DNA of 16,291 nt from an uncultured Bacillota bacterium. Its GTDB lineage: Bacteria; Bacillota; Clostridia; Peptostreptococcales; Anaerovoracaceae. Positions 1 through 6,253 of the stretch are shown here, in pieces. The stretch covers positions 1 to 16,291 of the forward strand of contig CAMNNG010000015.1 in assembly GCA_946545145.1 (NCBI GenBank), read 5' to 3'. The position numbers and the translations under genes are program-made. The notes beneath the pieces are model-generated. The model did not search any database. It was not told the DNA's origin and saw nothing but the letters and a program-made list of their open reading frames with translations. Each line of letters opens with the position of its first letter. Within the stretch, counting starts at the first letter, position 1.

Positions 1-2
1 CG

Positions 3-206
3 AGATATAAACTTCTGGACTGGATAAAGAAGCGTAAACGCAGGGCAACGGAAATAGGTATCTATGATGTGGTCGGTCATGTTAGGCGGTCAGGCTACTA
101 CGGACACGGTGTCGGGTCCTTCTTTAGCAATCATACTTCTGTAGTCGAACAAGTAGCAATTGACCATCTGGACTACAGAACGCAAAGATTCGAGGCGCAG
201 AATTGA
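3..206 (+). CDS. Unrecognised open frame entering from the left edge (partial, doubtful)
   Basis: The frame starting at base 3 is open for 67 codons from the window edge to a TGA at 204-206. The product would be basic near its start (KKRKRR) and then contains the stretch GYYGHGVGSFFSNH. I recognise no domain. It uses CGT, CGC and CGG for several arginines, whereas the genes to the right mostly use AGA and AGG, so if real it may be foreign DNA. A 67-codon open frame is not rare by chance, and the opposite strand is also open over part of the same stretch from a TTG at 305, so this may be non-coding. The sequence left of base 1 is needed to decide. Confidence 0.2.
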   Translation, partial: RYKLLDWIKKRKRRATEIGIYDVVGHVRRSGYYGHGVGSFFSNHTSVVEQVAIDHLDYRTQRFEAQN

Positions 207-324
207 GTTCTGAGCGGTTTTTATAGGGTAGGTGTATAGTTGGGTACCCGTAAATGCGAGGACTGCTGCAGCGAGTCCCGCAGGGAAAAATAAAATGGAC
301 GGCAAATGGACGGCAAGAAGAAAT
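207..324. other. Non-coding stretch with structured DNA next to tRNA-Arg
   Basis: No believable gene lies here. It holds a palindrome GGGTACCC at 242-249 and an imperfect inverted repeat at 256-281, where GCG plus GGACT pairs with AGTCC plus CGC, with one bulged A and GCTGCAGC inside the loop. Neither is followed by a T-run on either strand, so they do not look like terminators. The stretch ends with the tandem repeat described separately. Confidence 0.45.
293..314. repeat. Two perfect tandem copies of an 11-bp unit
   Basis: The unit AAATGGACGGC occurs at 293-303 and again at 304-314 with no mismatch. It lies 49 bases beyond the 3' end of the tRNA-Arg gene, on the side where an element integrated into the tRNA 3' end would be found. 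Short direct repeats near an attachment site are typical of integrase arm-binding sites, so that is one reading. No integrase gene is visible in the window and chance slippage is also possible. Confidence 0.75.
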
Positions 325-355
325 AAAAAACGCTGGAATTATTTAAATTCCAACG
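325..355 (-). terminator. Rho-independent terminator of tRNA-Arg
   Basis: Read on the minus strand, a stem begins CGTTGGAATT, closes over a 5-base loop with AATTCCAGCG (one G-U pair, otherwise complete), and is followed directly by TTTTTT at 330-325. It starts 8 bases after the encoded CCA end of the tRNA, where a terminator for that transcript is expected. Confidence 0.8.
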
Positions 356-362
356 CTTATCG

Positions 363-439
363 TGGTGAGCCATGAGGGATTCGAACCCCCGACCTACGCA
401 TTCGTAGTGCGTCGCTCTATCCAGCTGAGCTAATGACCC
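363..439 (-). tRNA. tRNA-Arg, anticodon ACG
   Basis: The 77-base gene folds into a full cloverleaf on the minus strand. The acceptor stem is GGGTCAT with ATGGCTC (one G-U pair), the D stem GCTC/GAGC, the anticodon stem ACGCA/TGCGT with loop CTACGAA, and the T stem GGGGG/CCCTC with loop TTCGAAT. Anticodon ACG, presumably edited to ICG, reads CGU, CGC and CGA. The CCA end is encoded at 365-363. It has its own promoter upstream and a terminator downstream, so it is a single-gene unit divergent from the next protein gene. tRNA-Arg 3' ends are common integration sites, which bears on the odd DNA at its left. Confidence 0.97.
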
Positions 440-465
440 ACATCATCAAATCGATGACGAAAGCC

Positions 466-494
466 ATTATACAAAAAAGTCGATTCTTTGTAAA
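466..494 (-). promoter_or_regulatory. Sigma-A promoter of tRNA-Arg
   Basis: On the minus strand a -35 box TTTACA (494-489) is followed by a 17-base spacer and a perfect -10 box TATAAT (471-466). This puts the transcription start near 459, about 20 bases before the mature tRNA 5' end. The leader carries a short inverted repeat, TCATC and GATGA, at 443-457. Confidence 0.8.
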
Positions 495-506
495 GGACTT
501 TTTCTG

Positions 507-535
507 TTGATTGACCCAAAGCTATGTGGTATTTT
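507..535 (+). promoter_or_regulatory. Possible promoter of the small membrane protein gene
   Basis: TTGATT at 507-512 and TATTTT at 530-535 are 17 bases apart, and a TG at 527-528 gives an extended -10 pattern. The match is modest, but this is the best candidate in the gap between the divergent tRNA and the gene at 576. An overlapping TTGACC at 511-516 has no good -10 partner. Confidence 0.4.
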
Positions 536-575
536 GTTACAGTAAGGACAAAAGAAAAGGAGATATGAGATAAAC

Positions 576-872
576 ATGGGTGAAAAAACTAACATAAATA
601 TGATCAAGAATCTCGGCCAGTGGGTGCTGTGCCCGATCCTGGCTTTCTCGCTTGCCGTCAAGGCTATCAAGGCCGGCGGAGTAAGCGGATACTTCGGCTT
701 TCTTTTCGGAGCTCTGATCTTTCTTGCGATGTGGGCGATCTTCCTTTTCATCTATCACAAACTCTTTGTGGAGAGGATGATCAGGCACAACGAAGAGGTC
801 GAAGCAGCCAACAAGGCAAGGATCAGATCCATCATGGAAGAGGAAAACGACCCTGACGATGACATCGAATGA
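576..872 (+). CDS. Small two-helix membrane protein of unknown function
   Basis: This 98-residue protein is not one I recognise. Two hydrophobic segments, about residues 13-31 and 39-61, are joined by a short loop (KAGGVSG). They are followed by a basic patch (HKLFVERMIRH) and a strongly acidic tail ending NDPDDDIE, so a two-pass inner-membrane protein with a cytoplasmic C-terminal tail is likely. There is no cleavable signal peptide pattern. The ATG at 576 follows AAGGAG at 557-562; the 13-base spacing is long, but the next in-frame ATG at 600 has no ribosome site. A candidate promoter and a clear terminator bracket the gene, so it seems to be transcribed alone, just upstream of the heat-shock operon. 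Codon use matches the downstream genes, which supports it being native. Confidence 0.8.
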   Translation: MGEKTNINMIKNLGQWVLCPILAFSLAVKAIKAGGVSGYFGFLFGALIFLAMWAIFLFIYHKLFVERMIRHNEEVEAANKARIRSIMEEENDPDDDIE

Positions 873-906
873 GATGACTGATCATCAAAAACAGGCAGCA
901 TGAAAA

Positions 907-955
907 GAGCCGCATCCACTACTGCCGTGAAAGGCGGAAAGATGCGGTATTTTTA
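907..955 (+). terminator. Rho-independent terminator after the membrane protein gene
   Basis: CCGCATC at 910-916 pairs with GATGCGG at 941-947, enclosing a second small hairpin (GCC with GGC), and TATTTTTATT follows. It separates the small membrane protein gene from the heat-shock promoter 12 bases further on. Confidence 0.8.
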
Positions 956-966
956 TTGAAATACTG

Positions 967-995
967 TTGACACGGATGGGACCTGGTGTTACATT
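967..995 (+). promoter_or_regulatory. Sigma-A promoter of the hrcA-grpE-dnaK-dnaJ operon
   Basis: A perfect -35 box TTGACA (967-972), a 17-base spacer and a -10 box TACATT (990-995) predict a transcription start near 1002. The CIRCE operator begins at 1006, just downstream, so bound HrcA would block this promoter. Confidence 0.88.
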
Positions 996-1005
996 TATAT
1001 AGAAA

Positions 1006-1034
1006 GTTAGCACTCTCAATAAATGAGTGCTAAC
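1006..1034 (+). promoter_or_regulatory. CIRCE operator (HrcA binding site)
   Basis: The inverted repeat TTAGCACTC at 1007-1015, a 9-base spacer, and GAGTGCTAA at 1025-1033 match the CIRCE consensus exactly. One further G-C pair extends each arm to 1006 and 1034. HrcA binds CIRCE and represses class I heat-shock operons; its activity is maintained by GroEL in the species studied, so heat releases repression. The site lies in the 5' untranslated region, 18 bases before the chosen hrcA start. Confidence 0.97.
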
Positions 1035-1052
1035 AACAAAGGAAGTGATGAT

Positions 1053-2096
1053 ATGGATCTTAATGAAAGAAAACTGAAGATCTTACAGGCGATCATCCAG
1101 GACTTCGTATCAACGGCTGAACCGGTCGGATCAAGGACGCTCTCGAAAAAGTACGAGCTCGGCGTCAGCCCGGCCACGATCAGGAACGAGATGGCCGACC
1201 TTGAGGAAATGGGCTACCTTACGCACCCGCACACCTCAGCAGGCAGGATGCCTTCACAGAAGGCTTACAGGCTTTACGTCAACGAAATGATGAAAAAGCA
1301 CGAACTGCCGCAGGCCGAAAAGGACTCCATCGCTGACGAGCTTTACAAGAACGTTTCCGAGCTCGACAGAACGATAGAGCATGCTGCGAAGATACTGTCG
1401 AACATCACGAACCTGACATCATTCGCGATGACGCCGAAGAAGGATCAGGATGTACTGAAGTTTATCAACCTTCTTCCGGTAGATGAGAGGACGATCGTAC
1501 TGATGATCGTATCCGAGAGCGGAAAGGTCTCGAACCTTGCTCTCAAGCTGAAGACCGAGTACGATGAAGAGACGCTCGGACTTCTGTCGAAGAACATGAC
1601 GTACACCTTCAAGGGAAAGACGATCAGCGAGGCGCTTACGATGGACATCATCGATACCGTCCACACCGACATGAAAGCCATGAACGAGCTGTCGGGAACA
1701 GTCATGCCGAGCTTCATGAAGTCGCTCGAGGACATGCTGAACGTCAACCTGTATATGGACGGTCTTACGAACATATTCAAGATACCTGAGTACAACGATC
1801 TCGACAGAGCGAAGATGTTCATGGAACTGATCGACAGAAAGGAAGATTTCACTAAGGCCCTTATACAGAGGGACGACGGGCTTCTCATCACCATCGGAAC
1901 TGAGAACGATGACGAACAGATGCAGGACTGCAGTCTGATCACGGCGACATATCATGTCGACGGCAAACTGGTCGGAAAGCTCGGTGTTATCGGTCCGACA
2001 CGAATGAGATACAGCGAGATTTCATCCGTCATTGAATTCCTGACGGACAATCTCACGAATGCATACAGATTAACAGGAGGCGATGATGACGAATAG
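1053..2096 (+). CDS. hrcA: Heat-inducible transcription repressor HrcA
   Basis: HrcA binds the CIRCE operator at its own promoter and represses the chaperone operon. The N-terminal winged helix is clear: ERKLKILQAII near residue 5, then VGSRTLSK, and SPATIRNEMADLEEMG as the recognition region, followed by the SAGRMPSQKAYRLYV signature. The rest fits the GAF-like dimerisation domain. I place the start at ATG 1053, giving 347 residues, because AAAGGAAG at 1038-1045 lies 7 bases upstream and the protein then begins like other HrcA proteins. An in-frame ATG at 1023 sits inside the CIRCE repeat, has no ribosome site and would add ten unconserved residues. It is the first gene of the operon, and its last 14 bases overlap grpE. 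Confidence 0.96.
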   Translation: MDLNERKLKILQAIIQDFVSTAEPVGSRTLSKKYELGVSPATIRNEMADLEEMGYLTHPHTSAGRMPSQKAYRLYVNEMMKKHELPQAEKDSIADELYKNVSELDRTIEHAAKILSNITNLTSFAMTPKKDQDVLKFINLLPVDERTIVLMIVSESGKVSNLALKLKTEYDEETLGLLSKNMTYTFKGKTISEALTMDIIDTVHTDMKAMNELSGTVMPSFMKSLEDMLNVNLYMDGLTNIFKIPEYNDLDRAKMFMELIDRKEDFTKALIQRDDGLLITIGTENDDEQMQDCSLITATYHVDGKLVGKLGVIGPTRMRYSEISSVIEFLTDNLTNAYRLTGGDDDE

Positions 2097-2652
2097 CGAA
2101 GAGAAAATGGAAGAAATGAAGGAAGAATGCGAAGAGACTCCGGCAGCTGAAGAAACTCCGCAGGAGGCTTCAGAGGAAAGCGAAGAGGCCGACGGAGCTG
2201 CTGAAGAAAAAGCCGAAGAGAAGGCCGGAGAAGAAGACGAAGAACTCAAGACGAAGTACCTCAGGCTGATGGCAGACTTCCAGAATTTCAGGAGGCGCAC
2301 CGAAAAGGACAAGAGTGATATCTACGCCCGCGCCAATGAAAGCATTGTCATGGAACTTCTGACGGTTTCAGACAACTTTGAAAGAGCGCTTGCAGAAGAC
2401 GCTGCTTCTGCAGATGAGAACTTCCTCAAAGGAATGCAGCTCATCTTCGATCAGTTCAAAGGCGTGCTTGAAAAATTCGGCGTCGCTGAGATAGAAGCCG
2501 AAGGAGCCGACTTCGACCCGAACTTCCACAACGCAGTCATGATGGAAGACACAGACAAGGTCGAGAGCGGCAAGGTCAGCGAAGTCCTTCAGAAGGGATA
2601 TACGCTGAACGGCAGAGTGATCAGAGCCTCGATGGTCAAAGTGGCGAACTGA
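2083..2652 (+). CDS. grpE: Nucleotide exchange factor GrpE
   Basis: GrpE is the co-chaperone that releases ADP from DnaK. Residues 1-50 are very rich in Glu and Ala (low complexity, probably disordered), then the coiled-coil segment runs through YLRLMADFQNFRRRTEKDK, a family hallmark. The C-terminal beta domain carries FDPNFHNAV and VLQKGYTLNGRVIRASMVKV, also hallmarks. Length (188-189 residues) is normal. AGGAGG at 2075-2080 lies inside the end of hrcA. Tandem ATGs at 2083 and 2086 are possible starts; the second has the better spacing (5 bases rather than 2). The overlap with hrcA suggests coupled translation. Confidence 0.96.
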   Translation: MMTNSEEKMEEMKEECEETPAAEETPQEASEESEEADGAAEEKAEEKAGEEDEELKTKYLRLMADFQNFRRRTEKDKSDIYARANESIVMELLTVSDNFERALAEDAASADENFLKGMQLIFDQFKGVLEKFGVAEIEAEGADFDPNFHNAVMMEDTDKVESGKVSEVLQKGYTLNGRVIRASMVKVAN

Positions 2653-2672
2653 CACTTAAGATAACGACAAAG

Positions 2673-2699
2673 AGCCCTTGCCCCGGGGGTGGGCAGGCT
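2673..2699 (+). other. GC-rich hairpin between grpE and dnaK
   Basis: AGCC at 2673-2676 pairs with GGCT at 2696-2699, and TGCCC at 2679-2683 with GGGCA at 2691-2695, leaving a 2-base bulge and a 7-base loop. No T-run follows, so it is not an ordinary terminator. It ends 23 bases before the dnaK ribosome site. In the mRNA it could stabilise or mark processing of the dnaK segment, or cause partial attenuation; this is inference. Confidence 0.5.
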
Positions 2700-2738
2700 T
2701 GAACAATATGAGAATAAAGAAAAAGGAGATAAAAAGAA

Positions 2739-4616
2739 ATGGGAAAAGTCATAGGAATCGATTTGGGCACAACCAACAGTTGCGTTGCCGTTCTTGAAGG
2801 CGGCGACCCGCAGGTAATCACAAACGCTGAAGGAGCAAGAACAACTCCGTCGGTCGTAGGTTTTGCAAAGAACGGCGAAAGACTCGTCGGCGAAACTGCA
2901 AAGAGACAGGCTGTAACGAACCCGGACAGAACGATCGCTTCGATCAAGAGACACATGGGTGAAGCTTACAACGTCAACATCGACGGAAAGTCATACACAC
3001 CGCAGGATATCTCGGCAATGATCCTTTCAAAACTGAAGGCTGACGCTGAGGCATATCTCGGAGAGACTGTATCCGAAGCTGTCATCACAGTACCTGCTTA
3101 CTTTACAGACAGCCAGAAGCAGGCTACAAAGGATGCCGGCAAGATCGCAGGTCTCGACGTTAAGAGAATCATCAACGAGCCGACAGCTGCTGCTCTCGCT
3201 TACGGACTCGACAAGGACGATGCTTCGCACAAAGTCCTCGTTTACGACCTGGGCGGCGGTACATTCGACGTATCGATCATGGAGCTCGGCGACGGCGTAT
3301 TCGAAGTACTCGCAACGAACGGCAACAACAAGCTCGGCGGCGACGACTTCGACAACAAACTGCTGAACTACATGGCTGATGAGTTCGCGAAAGAGAACGG
3401 CATCGACCTCAGACAGGACAAGATGGCTCTTCAGAGACTGAAGGAAGCTGCTGAGAAGGCGAAGAAAGAACTCTCCAGCTCGCAGCAGGCAAACGTCAAC
3501 CTTCCGTTCATAACAGTCAACGAGAACGGTCCTCTCCACCTGACGATGGATATCACAAGAGCGAAGTTCGATCAGCTTACTGCTGATCTCGTAGAGCAGA
3601 CGATCGAGCCGATGAGAAAGGCTATGGCAGATGCCGGTGTTACGAACAGCGACATCTCAAAGGTCATCCTCGTTGGCGGATCCACAAGGATCCCGGCTGT
3701 CCAGGAAGCAGTCAAGAACATCACAGGCAAAGAGCCGTTCAAGGGCATCAACCCTGACGAGTGCGTAGCTATCGGCGCTTCCATCCAGGCCGGAGTACTG
3801 ACTGGTGAAGTCAATGACGTACTTCTTCTCGACGTAACACCGCTCTCGCTGTCGATCGAGACACTGGGCGGAGTCGCTACAAGACTCATAGAGAGGAACA
3901 CGACGATACCGACGAAGAAGAGCCAGATCTTCTCGACGGCTGCTGACAACCAGTCTGCTGTAGACATCCACGTAATGCAGGGTGAAAGAGACATGGCTGC
4001 TGACAACGTAACTCTCGGAAGATTCCAGCTCTCCGGTATTCCGCCGGCACCGCGTGGGATCCCGCAGATCGAAGTAACGTTCGATATCGACGCGAACGGC
4101 ATCGTAAACGTAAGCGCCAAGGATATGGGCACAGGCAAAGAGCAGCACATCACGATCACATCTTCAACAAAGCTTTCGGATGAAGAGATCGAAGCTAAGG
4201 TCAAGGAAGCTGAAAGATTCGCTGAAGAAGACAAGAAGCGTAAAGAAGAAGTCGAAGTCAGGAACCAGGCTGAGACTCTCGTATACGAGACAGAAAAGAA
4301 CGTCAAGGAGCTCGGCGACAAGCTGTCAGAGTCCGAACTGTCACAAATCAACGCAGCCAAGGACGATCTCAACAACGCACTGCAGAACGGCAGCATAGAT
4401 GAGATCAAGCAGAAGACAGAAGCTCTCACAGAGCAGTTCCACACGATCTCGGCTAAGATGTATGAGCAGGCGCAGCAGGCTCAGGGCGCTCAGGGCATGG
4501 ACCCGAACATGGCTCAGAACATGGGCGGCATGGGCGCTGACCAGACCACGCAGCAGCAGCCGCAGGACGACAATGTCGTAGATGCTGACTTTGAGGTCGT
4601 AGACGACGACAAATAA
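2739..4616 (+). CDS. dnaK: Molecular chaperone DnaK (Hsp70)
   Basis: DnaK is an ATP-dependent cytoplasmic chaperone that binds exposed hydrophobic segments and works with DnaJ and GrpE. The ATPase domain shows GIDLGTTNSCVAV near residue 5, EPTAAALAYG, and VYDLGGGTFDVS. The interdomain linker and start of the peptide-binding domain read DVLLLDVTPLSLSIETLGG. The segment from SIKRHMG to the SYTPQDISA region is shorter than in E. coli DnaK, the deletion characteristic of Gram-positive Hsp70. The end is Gln/Gly/Met-rich and closes with an acidic DADFEVVDDDK tail. Length is 625 residues, close to normal. AAGGAG at 2723-2728 lies 10 bases before the ATG. Third gene of the CIRCE operon. Confidence 0.99.
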   Translation: MGKVIGIDLGTTNSCVAVLEGGDPQVITNAEGARTTPSVVGFAKNGERLVGETAKRQAVTNPDRTIASIKRHMGEAYNVNIDGKSYTPQDISAMILSKLKADAEAYLGETVSEAVITVPAYFTDSQKQATKDAGKIAGLDVKRIINEPTAAALAYGLDKDDASHKVLVYDLGGGTFDVSIMELGDGVFEVLATNGNNKLGGDDFDNKLLNYMADEFAKENGIDLRQDKMALQRLKEAAEKAKKELSSSQQANVNLPFITVNENGPLHLTMDITRAKFDQLTADLVEQTIEPMRKAMADAGVTNSDISKVILVGGSTRIPAVQEAVKNITGKEPFKGINPDECVAIGASIQAGVLTGEVNDVLLLDVTPLSLSIETLGGVATRLIERNTTIPTKKSQIFSTAADNQSAVDIHVMQGERDMAADNVTLGRFQLSGIPPAPRGIPQIEVTFDIDANGIVNVSAKDMGTGKEQHITITSSTKLSDEEIEAKVKEAERFAEEDKKRKEEVEVRNQAETLVYETEKNVKELGDKLSESELSQINAAKDDLNNALQNGSIDEIKQKTEALTEQFHTISAKMYEQAQQAQGAQGMDPNMAQNMGGMGADQTTQQQPQDDNVVDADFEVVDDDK

Positions 4617-4644
4617 AATAACGATATAGAAGGTAGTACCATCA

Positions 4645-5796
4645 ATGGCAGAAAAACGAGATTATTATGAGGTCCTCGGGCTCAAGAAAGGAGCCAGCGA
4701 GGCCGATATAAAAAAGGCTTTTCGAAAAATGGCACTCAAATATCACCCGGATAAGAATCCGGGTGATAAGACTGCCGAGGAAAAATTCAAGGAAGTCAAT
4801 GAAGCATACGGCATTCTGAGCGATCCGGAAAAGAAGAAGATGTACGATCAGTTCGGTCATGCAGGCGTAGACCCCAATGCGGGCTTCGGCGGCGCAGGCG
4901 GCGGCTTTGGAGGCTTCAGCGGAAGCTACGACGACATTTTCGATATGTTCGGAAACATGTTCGGAGGAGGCTTTGGCGGCTTCGGCGGAAGAGCGCAGCG
5001 AAACGGTCCTATGAAGGGACGCGATCTTCAGAAGGCTATGACCATAACCTTCGAAGAGGCTGCTTTCGGTGTCAAAAAAGATATAACGGTCAACAAACAT
5101 GTCGAATGCTCGAACTGTCACGGCTCAGGCGCAGCCCCGGGAACTTCGAAGCAGCAGTGCCCGAAGTGCGGCGGTTCAGGTCAGATCCACACAACGCAGA
5201 GGACGCCGTTCGGCCAGTTCAGCAATGTATCACCGTGCGACAGATGCGGAGGTACAGGAGAGATAATCGAGACTCCGTGTCCGGAATGCGGAGGCTCGGG
5301 CCACATCAGAAAGAACGTCACGATACAGGTCAACATTCCGGCCGGAGTGGACAACGACTCCATCATTCCTCTCAGAGGACAGGGTGAGCCGGGAGTCAAC
5401 GGCGGACCTGCCGGAGATCTTTATATCGTGATCAGAGTCAAACCGCACAAGGTATTCAAGCGCAAAGGCAGCGACCTTCAGCTCGAGATACCGATCAGCT
5501 TCGACCAGGCGGCTCTGGGAGCAGAGATCGTAGTACCGACGCTCGAAGAGAAGATCAAGTACAAAGTGCCTGCCGGAACTCAGCCCGGAACGAGATTCAG
5601 GATCAAGGGAAAGGGCGTTCCGAACGTAAGGAACGGAAGAAAGGGCGACCTTTATATCAAAGTCAACCTCGAAGTTCCGACCAAGCTGAATTCAGAACAG
5701 AAGAAGGCTGTAGAACAGATGAGCAAGAAGCTCGACGACAAATGCTACAAGGGCAAGAGCAAGTTCAAGGATATAATCAAAGAACTGTTCAGCTAG
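4645..5796 (+). CDS. dnaJ: Chaperone protein DnaJ (Hsp40, type I)
   Basis: DnaJ delivers unfolded substrates to DnaK and stimulates its ATPase. All type I parts are present in order: J domain (about 1-70) with the essential HPD at residues 34-36, a Gly/Phe-rich linker (about 79-115), and four zinc-binding CxxCxGxG repeats starting at Cys155, Cys172, Cys198 and Cys212. The two beta-barrel C-terminal domains then follow. Length of 383 residues is typical. The ribosome site is weak (AAGG at 4630-4633, about 11 bases before ATG 4645), which may lower DnaJ relative to DnaK. The gene ends the operon and is followed by a strong terminator; prmA, which follows dnaJ in many Firmicutes, is absent. The HPD codons contain a striking inverted repeat, listed separately. 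Confidence 0.98.
   Translation: MAEKRDYYEVLGLKKGASEADIKKAFRKMALKYHPDKNPGDKTAEEKFKEVNEAYGILSDPEKKKMYDQFGHAGVDPNAGFGGAGGGFGGFSGSYDDIFDMFGNMFGGGFGGFGGRAQRNGPMKGRDLQKAMTITFEEAAFGVKKDITVNKHVECSNCHGSGAAPGTSKQQCPKCGGSGQIHTTQRTPFGQFSNVSPCDRCGGTGEIIETPCPECGGSGHIRKNVTIQVNIPAGVDNDSIIPLRGQGEPGVNGGPAGDLYIVIRVKPHKVFKRKGSDLQLEIPISFDQAALGAEIVVPTLEEKIKYKVPAGTQPGTRFRIKGKGVPNVRNGRKGDLYIKVNLEVPTKLNSEQKKAVEQMSKKLDDKCYKGKSKFKDIIKELFS
4741..4768 (+). repeat. Perfect inverted repeat within dnaJ codons
   Basis: TATCACCCGGAT at 4741-4752 is the exact reverse complement of ATCCGGGTGATA at 4757-4768, with a 4-base AAGA loop. The 12-bp stem spans the codons for YHPDKNPGD, including the catalytic HPD. No T-run follows, so it is not a standard terminator. 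It would form a stable mRNA hairpin about 100 bases into dnaJ. Confidence 0.85.
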
Positions 5797-5817
5797 GGCC
5801 TGTACATCAAAGAAAGC

Positions 5818-5847
5818 AAAACCGGGTTTTGAACAGCCCGGTTTTCT
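5818..5847 (+). terminator. Rho-independent terminator of the heat-shock operon
   Basis: AAAACCGGG at 5818-5826 pairs perfectly with CCCGGTTTT at 5837-5845 across a 10-base loop. The T-run is the end of the stem itself and there is an A-run on the other arm, so it may work in both directions. It lies 21 bases after the dnaJ stop. Confidence 0.88.
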
Positions 5848-5855
5848 GATATAAT
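5828..5855 (+). promoter_or_regulatory. Promoter of the asp23-nusB-...-mutL gene run, overlapping the terminator
   Basis: A perfect -10 box TATAAT at 5850-5855 is preceded by TG at 5847-5848, an extended -10. The -35 candidate is TTTGAA at 5828-5833 (16-base spacer), or TTGAAC at 5829-5834 (15 bases), lying in the loop of the dnaJ terminator. The start would be near 5862, about 44 bases before the first gene. No other good promoter is visible before that gene. Confidence 0.6.
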
Positions 5856-5905
5856 ATAGTATCTGTGAGAACTTATATTTTGCGTGTTCGTTTGAAAGGA
5901 GAACA

Positions 5906-6250
5906 ATGGAAGACAATCTGTCACCGGTACCTGATGATGTAATATCGGTCTGCGCAGCGAACGCTGTCCTCAGAACAGAAGGCGTTGCCGCTCTGTCGGG
6001 CGGTCTCACGAACGCCATCTCTTTGACTTTCAGAAAAAAAGAGAGCATCTCAAAGGGCATCAAGGTCGACAGCAAGAACGACGGCATTGTTCTCGACCTC
6101 TATCTGATCACGGACTACGGCGCCAAGATCCCGGAGGTCGCATGGAACGTCCAGCACAATGTAAGAGACGAAGTAGAACAGATGACGGATATGACGATAT
6201 CAGAAGTGAACGTCCACGTACAGGGCGTCACGAAAGAGAAAGACGATTAG
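5906..6250 (+). CDS. Asp23/Gls24 (DUF322) family protein, YqhY-like
   Basis: The 114-residue protein fits the Asp23/Gls24 family in length and pattern: ISVCAANAVLRTEGVAALSGG near the start, a GIKV strand followed by VLDLYLITDYGAKIPEVAWNVQHNV, and a closing VNVHVQGV strand. There are no membrane segments. In B. subtilis the homologue yqhY lies directly upstream of nusB, as here, but behind accB-accC, which are missing here; YqhY has been linked to control of acetyl-CoA carboxylase. AAAGGAG at 5895-5901 lies 4 bases before the ATG. It is the first gene of the second operon. The family assignment is firm, the exact role is not. Confidence 0.88.
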   Translation: MEDNLSPVPDDVISVCAANAVLRTEGVAALSGGLTNAISLTFRKKESISKGIKVDSKNDGIVLDLYLITDYGAKIPEVAWNVQHNVRDEVEQMTDMTISEVNVHVQGVTKEKDD

Positions 6251-6253
6251 AAA

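Noticed and set aside
90..305. Minus-strand open frame of 71 codons with a hydrophobic start
   Set aside because: It begins with TTG directly behind the tRNA terminator, has no ribosome site and matches nothing I know. It overlaps the equally doubtful plus-strand frame.
3572..4444. Minus-strand open frame (290 codons) opposite dnaK
   Set aside because: It is Ser-rich, has no motif and mirrors the conserved dnaK reading frame.
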